Source of the DNA: Agromyces protaetiae
GTDB taxonomy: Bacteria; Actinomycetota; Actinomycetes; Actinomycetales; Microbacteriaceae
Direction of reading: 5' to 3'
Assembly (NCBI RefSeq): GCF_004135405.1
Contig: NZ_CP035491.1
Location: forward strand, 3,162,001-3,226,000
Length of the DNA stretch: 64,000 bases
Position 1 is the stretch's first letter. Each line of letters opens with the position of its first letter. This document shows positions 60,758-64,000 of this stretch, one piece after another. A model generated the notes under the pieces. It did not search any database, was not told the origin of the DNA, and saw nothing but the letters and a program-made list of their open reading frames with translations. The position numbers were made by a program, and so were the translations under genes.

Positions 60758-61264
60758 TCACGCGCCGAGCACGCGCACGGTCGGCGCGTGGCGGACGGGG
60801 AACGCCACCGAGGCGGCGATGAAGCACTTCTCGGATGCCTCGTGGTGGAGCGTCTGCGCAAGGTCTGCCATCGAGGCATCCGCCACGACGACCTCGGGCC
60901 GCAGAACGGCCTCGACGAACGCGCCGCCGCCGCGACCGTCTTCGCGCATGAGGCCCGTCGCGGCGTCGGTGTAGCCGCGCACGACGACGCCGTGGTTCGC
61001 CGCGACGTGCAGGTACGAGAGCATGTGGCAGTCCGCGAGCGCCGCGAGGAGGAGTTCTTCGGGGTTCCAGCGCTCGCGGTCGCCGTGGAAGGTGCGGTCG
61101 CTCGACGCCGCGAGCTCGTGGAGCTTGCCCGCAGCGCGCACGACGTGCGCTCGGCTGTACGACCGGTACGACGCCGTGCCCTCGCCGCGGTCGCCCGTCC
61201 ACTCGACCTCGACGGCGTAGCGGTGCTCGCCGAGCGCGAGTCGAGGTGCGATGAGTTCGGCCAT
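60758..61264 (-). CDS. OsmC family protein
   Basis: OsmC-type proteins detoxify organic hydroperoxides with a Cys pair. The 168-residue protein has Cys79 in LLAALADCHMLSYLHVAA and Cys147 in HEASEKCFIAASV, the two expected thiols, together with GDRERWNPEELLLAALA. The ATG follows CAGAAT by 6 nt, pointing to a leaderless mRNA. It is divergent from gabT and convergent with the lipoprotein gene. Confidence 0.92.
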   Translation of the reverse strand: MAELIAPRLALGEHRYAVEVEWTGDRGEGTASYRSYSRAHVVRAAGKLHELAASSDRTFHGDRERWNPEELLLAALADCHMLSYLHVAANHGVVVRGYTDAATGLMREDGRGGGAFVEAVLRPEVVVADASMADLAQTLHHEASEKCFIAASVAFPVRHAPTVRVLGA

Positions 61265-61270
61265 GCGTCG

Positions 61271-61276
61271 ATTCTG
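61271..61276 (-). promoter_or_regulatory. -10 box of leaderless promoter, OsmC gene
   Basis: Minus-strand CAGAAT lies 6 nt before the ATG at 61264. Confidence 0.45.
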
Positions 61277-61316
61277 CACCCCCGCGCCGACACTCCGGCC
61301 GTGCCCGACCCGGCGA

Positions 61317-61322
61317 TAGGCT
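61317..61322 (+). promoter_or_regulatory. -10 box in front of gabT
   Basis: TAGGCT lies 9 nt before the ATG at 61332, so the transcript would be leaderless or have a leader of 1-3 nt. Confidence 0.45.
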
Positions 61323-61331
61323 GAGCGCACC

Positions 61332-62708
61332 ATGACCGACACCCACGACGCCGCCCAGCCCGCCGTCGCTCCCGTGTACACCGTCACGCAAGAGCGCAAG
61401 ATCGTGACCGCGATCCCCGGTCCCAAGTCGCAAGCCCTCCACGAACGCCGACGAGCGGTCGTCTCCGATGGCGTGTCGAGCGCGCTCCCCGTCTACATCG
61501 AGCGCGCGAACGGCGCGATCCTCGTCGACGTCGACGGCAACCAGTTCGTCGACTTCGGGGCCGGCATCGGCGTGACGACGATCGGGCACACCGAGGCATC
61601 CGTGGTCGAGGCCGCCGCGTCGCAGCTGCAAGAGGTCATCCACACGCTCTTCACGATCACGCCCTACGAAGAGTACGTGCGCGTCGCCGAGCTCCTCGCC
61701 GAGCACACGCCCGGCCTCTGGGCGAAGAAGACCGTGCTCGTGAACTCGGGCGCCGAAGCCGTCGAGAACGGCGTCAAGATCGCCCGCAAGCACACGGGCC
61801 GCCGCGCCGTCGCCGTGCTCGACCACGCCTACCACGGGCGCACGAACCTCACGATGGCCATGAACTTCAAGGCGAACCCGTACGGCGCGGGCTTCGGGCC
61901 GTTCGCCGGCGACGTCTACCACGCGCCGGGCTCCTACCCGTACCGCGACGGGCTCTCGGGCGAAGACGCCGCGGCCCGCACGATCGGCTACCTCGAGAAG
62001 GTCGTCGGCGCGGCAGACCTCGCGTGCCTCGTCGTCGAGCCCATCCAGGGCGAGGGCGGCTTCATGGTGCCCGCCGAGGGCTTCCTGCCGGCGCTGCAGC
62101 GCTGGTGCACCGAGCACGGCGTCGTCTTCATCGCCGACGAGATCCAGTCGGGCATGGCGCGCACGGGCCGCTGGTTCGCGAGCGAGCACTTCGGGCTCGC
62201 GCCCGACCTCGTCCTCTCGGCGAAGGGCATCGCGGGCGGCCTTCCGCTCGCGAGCGTCACGGGGCGCGCGGAGATCATGGATGCCTCGCAGCCGGGCGGT
62301 CTCGGCGGCACCTTCGGCGGCAACCCCGTCGCGTGCGCCGCGGCGATCGCCGTGTTCGAGTCGATCGAGCAGAACGGGCTCCTCGCCGAGGCCGAGCGCA
62401 TCGAGCGCGCCCTCGTCACGGGTCTCGCCCGCCTGGAGTCCCGCTACGACGTGATCGGCGAGGTGCGCGGCAAGGGCGCGATGATCGCGATCGAGCTCGT
62501 CCAGCCCGGCACGCGCGACACCACGAAGCATCCGAACCCCGAAGCGGTCGCCTCGATCATCGCATACGCCGCCGAACGCGGCGTGCTGTTCCTCTCCGCA
62601 GGCACGTGGGGCAACGTCCTGCGGTTCCTCCCGAGCCTCGCCGTCACCGATGCCCTCATCGACGACGCGCTGTCCGTGATCGACGACGCCCTCGCGGCAC
62701 TGGGGTGA
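61332..62708 (+). CDS. gabT: 4-aminobutyrate--2-oxoglutarate aminotransferase
   Basis: GabT converts GABA and 2-oxoglutarate to succinate semialdehyde and glutamate. The 458-residue class III aminotransferase has VNSGAEAVENGVKIARKHTG, AYHGRTNLTMAMNFKANPYG, IADEIQSGMARTGRWFA and the PLP lysine in LVLSAKGIAGGLPLASVTGR. It lies 3 nt before the asparaginase gene. A polyamine-type ABC permease ends at the window edge on the opposite strand, so the locus may serve putrescine/GABA catabolism. Confidence 0.92.
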   Translation: MTDTHDAAQPAVAPVYTVTQERKIVTAIPGPKSQALHERRRAVVSDGVSSALPVYIERANGAILVDVDGNQFVDFGAGIGVTTIGHTEASVVEAAASQLQEVIHTLFTITPYEEYVRVAELLAEHTPGLWAKKTVLVNSGAEAVENGVKIARKHTGRRAVAVLDHAYHGRTNLTMAMNFKANPYGAGFGPFAGDVYHAPGSYPYRDGLSGEDAAARTIGYLEKVVGAADLACLVVEPIQGEGGFMVPAEGFLPALQRWCTEHGVVFIADEIQSGMARTGRWFASEHFGLAPDLVLSAKGIAGGLPLASVTGRAEIMDASQPGGLGGTFGGNPVACAAAIAVFESIEQNGLLAEAERIERALVTGLARLESRYDVIGEVRGKGAMIAIELVQPGTRDTTKHPNPEAVASIIAYAAERGVLFLSAGTWGNVLRFLPSLAVTDALIDDALSVIDDALAALG

Positions 62709-62711
62709 AGC

Positions 62712-63701
62712 ATGTCAGGAACGTTCTCGGTCTCCGACGCCGTGGAGCTCGCCGTGGTTGAGCGCAGCGGATTCGTCGAGTCCCGCCACGCGGGCTCGGC
62801 CGTCGTCCTCTCGCCCGAGGGCGAGACCATGCGCACGCTCGGCGACGCCCACTCCCCGATCTTCCCCCGCTCGACGCTCAAGCCCTTCCAGGCGATCGCG
62901 GTCATGACCTCGGGCGTGACGCTCCGCGGCGAAGACGCGGCGATCGCGACGGCGAGCCACTCGGGCACGGCCGCGCACGTCGCGCTCGTCCGCGGTCTCC
63001 TCGCGCGCGAGGGCATCCCCGAGCACGCGCTCGGCTGCCCCGACGCGCTCCCCGGCGACACCGTCTCGCGCGAGCAGGTCATCCGCACGGGCGGCGGGCG
63101 CGAACGCGTCTACATGGAGTGTTCGGGCAAGCACGCCGCGATGCTCCTCGCGTGCCGCGCGAACGACTGGCCGCTCGAGAGCTACCTCGAGATGTCGCAT
63201 CCGCTCCAGAAGCGCGTGCTCGACGTCATCGAGCGCCTCACCGGAGAGCGGCCCGCCGCGACGGGCGTCGACGGGTGCGGCACGCCCGTGCACGCGATCT
63301 CGCTCACGGCGCTCGCACGGGGCATCCAGAAGATCACGACGTCGCAGCCCGGCTCGCCCTTCGCGCTCTTCCGCGAAGCCGCCGCGCTCACCGAGGCGGT
63401 GCGCGAGCATCCGTGGGCCGTCGGCGGCCCAGGTCGGCCCGACACCGTCGCGATCGAGCGCCTCGGCGTCTTCGCGAAGATCGGCGCCGAGGGCGTCATG
63501 GTCATGACTGCGCCGAACGGCACGACGACGGCCGTCAAGGTGCTCGACGGCAGTGCACGCGCCTCGGCGATCGTCGCGCTCCGCCTCCTCGCCGACGCGG
63601 GCGCGATCGAGCACGACGGCGTCGACGCCGTGCACGCCGAACTCGACCTCTGGATCATGGGCGCCGGGCGACCCGTGGGCGAGATCCGCGCGACGGTCTG
63701 A
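62712..63701 (+). CDS. Asparaginase, Rhizobium AnsA/II-type
   Basis: The 329-residue protein belongs to the asparaginase family first described in Rhizobium etli, unrelated to the E. coli type. Motifs visible are ESRHAGSAVVLSPEGE, FPRSTLKPFQAIA, SHSGTAAHVALVRGLL and MECSGKHAAMLLACR with the Ser-Gly-Lys core. GVDGCGTPVHAISL is also there. It hydrolyses asparagine to aspartate and ammonia. It is co-transcribed with gabT, with a 3-nt gap. Confidence 0.9.
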   Translation: MSGTFSVSDAVELAVVERSGFVESRHAGSAVVLSPEGETMRTLGDAHSPIFPRSTLKPFQAIAVMTSGVTLRGEDAAIATASHSGTAAHVALVRGLLAREGIPEHALGCPDALPGDTVSREQVIRTGGGRERVYMECSGKHAAMLLACRANDWPLESYLEMSHPLQKRVLDVIERLTGERPAATGVDGCGTPVHAISLTALARGIQKITTSQPGSPFALFREAAALTEAVREHPWAVGGPGRPDTVAIERLGVFAKIGAEGVMVMTAPNGTTTAVKVLDGSARASAIVALRLLADAGAIEHDGVDAVHAELDLWIMGAGRPVGEIRATV

Positions 63702-63725
63702 GCGGGCTCGCTCTTCTCCGAAGAA

Positions 63726-63761
63726 CGGATGTCGCGCCGCGCCGTTGCGGCGCGACATCCG
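63726..63761. terminator. Bidirectional hairpin at the end of the asparaginase gene
   Basis: CGGATGTCGCGCCGC and its complement form a 15-bp perfect stem around a 6-nt loop. It lies between the asparaginase stop at 63701 and the convergent permease stop at 63784. Confidence 0.75.
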
Positions 63762-63783
63762 GGTATCGGCTGATCCGGGACCG

Positions 63784-64000
63784 TCAGCCGAGCTTTGCGA
63801 GCCGTTTCGCGCGGGCCGCCCGCGACACCTGCGCGATCACGACGAGGGCGATCGCGAAGAGGAACACCGCCGATGCGATCACGTTCGCCTCGGCGGGGAT
63901 GCCGCGCGACGCCGAGATGTACACGTACTTCGGGAACGTCGATACGGAGCCCGAGTTGAAGTTCGTGATGATGAAGTCGTCGAAACTGAGCGCGAACGAG
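63784..64000 (-). CDS. ABC transporter permease, PotC-like (C-terminal part)
   Basis: The last 71 residues of a minus-strand permease are visible. SFALSFDDFIITNFNSGSVS is the typical C-terminal segment of spermidine/putrescine permease PotC. A final helix (IASAVFLFAIALVVIAQVSR) and a basic end (AARAKRLAKLG) follow. The rest lies beyond the window. The proximity to gabT supports polyamine import. Confidence 0.82.
   Translation of the reverse strand, partial: SFALSFDDFIITNFNSGSVSTFPKYVYISASRGIPAEANVIASAVFLFAIALVVIAQVSRAARAKRLAKLG

Noticed and set aside
1-64000. tRNA, rRNA, tmRNA or riboswitch genes
   Set aside because: No cloverleaf with a CCA end or T-loop consensus and no recognisable riboswitch core was seen in the gaps. 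A covariance-model search could still find one, but I see no support.

Overview
The window is very GC-rich (about 70 percent by eye) and reads as a chromosomal segment of an actinobacterium, most likely of the Microbacteriaceae. The reasons are strongly G/C-biased third codon positions, a leaderless-promoter gene architecture, a class E sortase type LAXTG signal, an NhaA-DsbA fusion and the order of the housekeeping genes. No rRNA, tRNA, CRISPR array, insertion sequence or phage gene was recognised.

The skeleton is a minus-strand run of housekeeping genes: dxr and the site-2 protease at 55.7-58.2 kb, ispG at 32.7-33.9 kb, proS, a LOG-family gene, nusA, ylxR (rnpM), infB and rbfA at 23.2-31.0 kb, then truB and ribF at 11.9-14.7 kb. 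Two accessory blocks interrupt this otherwise collinear series. Block one (14.7-23.1 kb) lies between rbfA and truB. It holds a ketopantoate-reductase-like gene, a LAXTG surface protein, a P-loop kinase, mutY, a glycosyltransferase and a TetR/CMD/SDR module. Block two (33.9-55.7 kb) lies between ispG and the protease. It holds a catabolic operon with its divergent thiolase, a secreted protein, ltrA, nhaA-dsbA, an SDR, a SHOCT protein, a CNNM/CBS protein and a two-component system.

The left flank (0-10.7 kb) holds a DUF2207 protein, a copper ATPase with a divergent CsoR-type regulator and shared operator, a secreted glycerophosphodiesterase, and a deoR-deoC-ALDH-ALDH operon with a divergent ROK kinase. 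The right flank (58.3-64 kb) holds a phosphopantetheinyl transferase-like gene, an acyltransferase, a secreted lipoprotein, an OsmC protein, gabT, an asparaginase and the end of a polyamine-type ABC permease.

The most coherent functional system is the operon at 33,990-45,055 with the divergent thiolase at 45,171. A HAAT-type (branched-chain amino acid type) ABC transporter, an acyl-CoA ligase, a TetR regulator, a 3-hydroxybutyrate dehydrogenase, two alpha/beta hydrolases and both subunits of a 3-oxoacid CoA-transferase are almost all joined by 4-nt stop/start overlaps. With the thiolase they could import a short acid, or an ester or oligomer of one, and convert it through acetoacetate to acetyl-CoA.

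Two genome-level features stand out. A motif GGATGCCTC/GAGGCATCC occurs about 37 times on both strands, in genes and between them. About 17 genes start 6-9 nt after a TANNNT-like -10 box, so they appear leaderless. Six genes (copA, the ROK kinase, tetR, ispG, livM and a secreted protein) carry or imply a frameshift that one extra G or C in a short homopolymer would repair. This pattern looks more like residual sequencing error than true gene decay.
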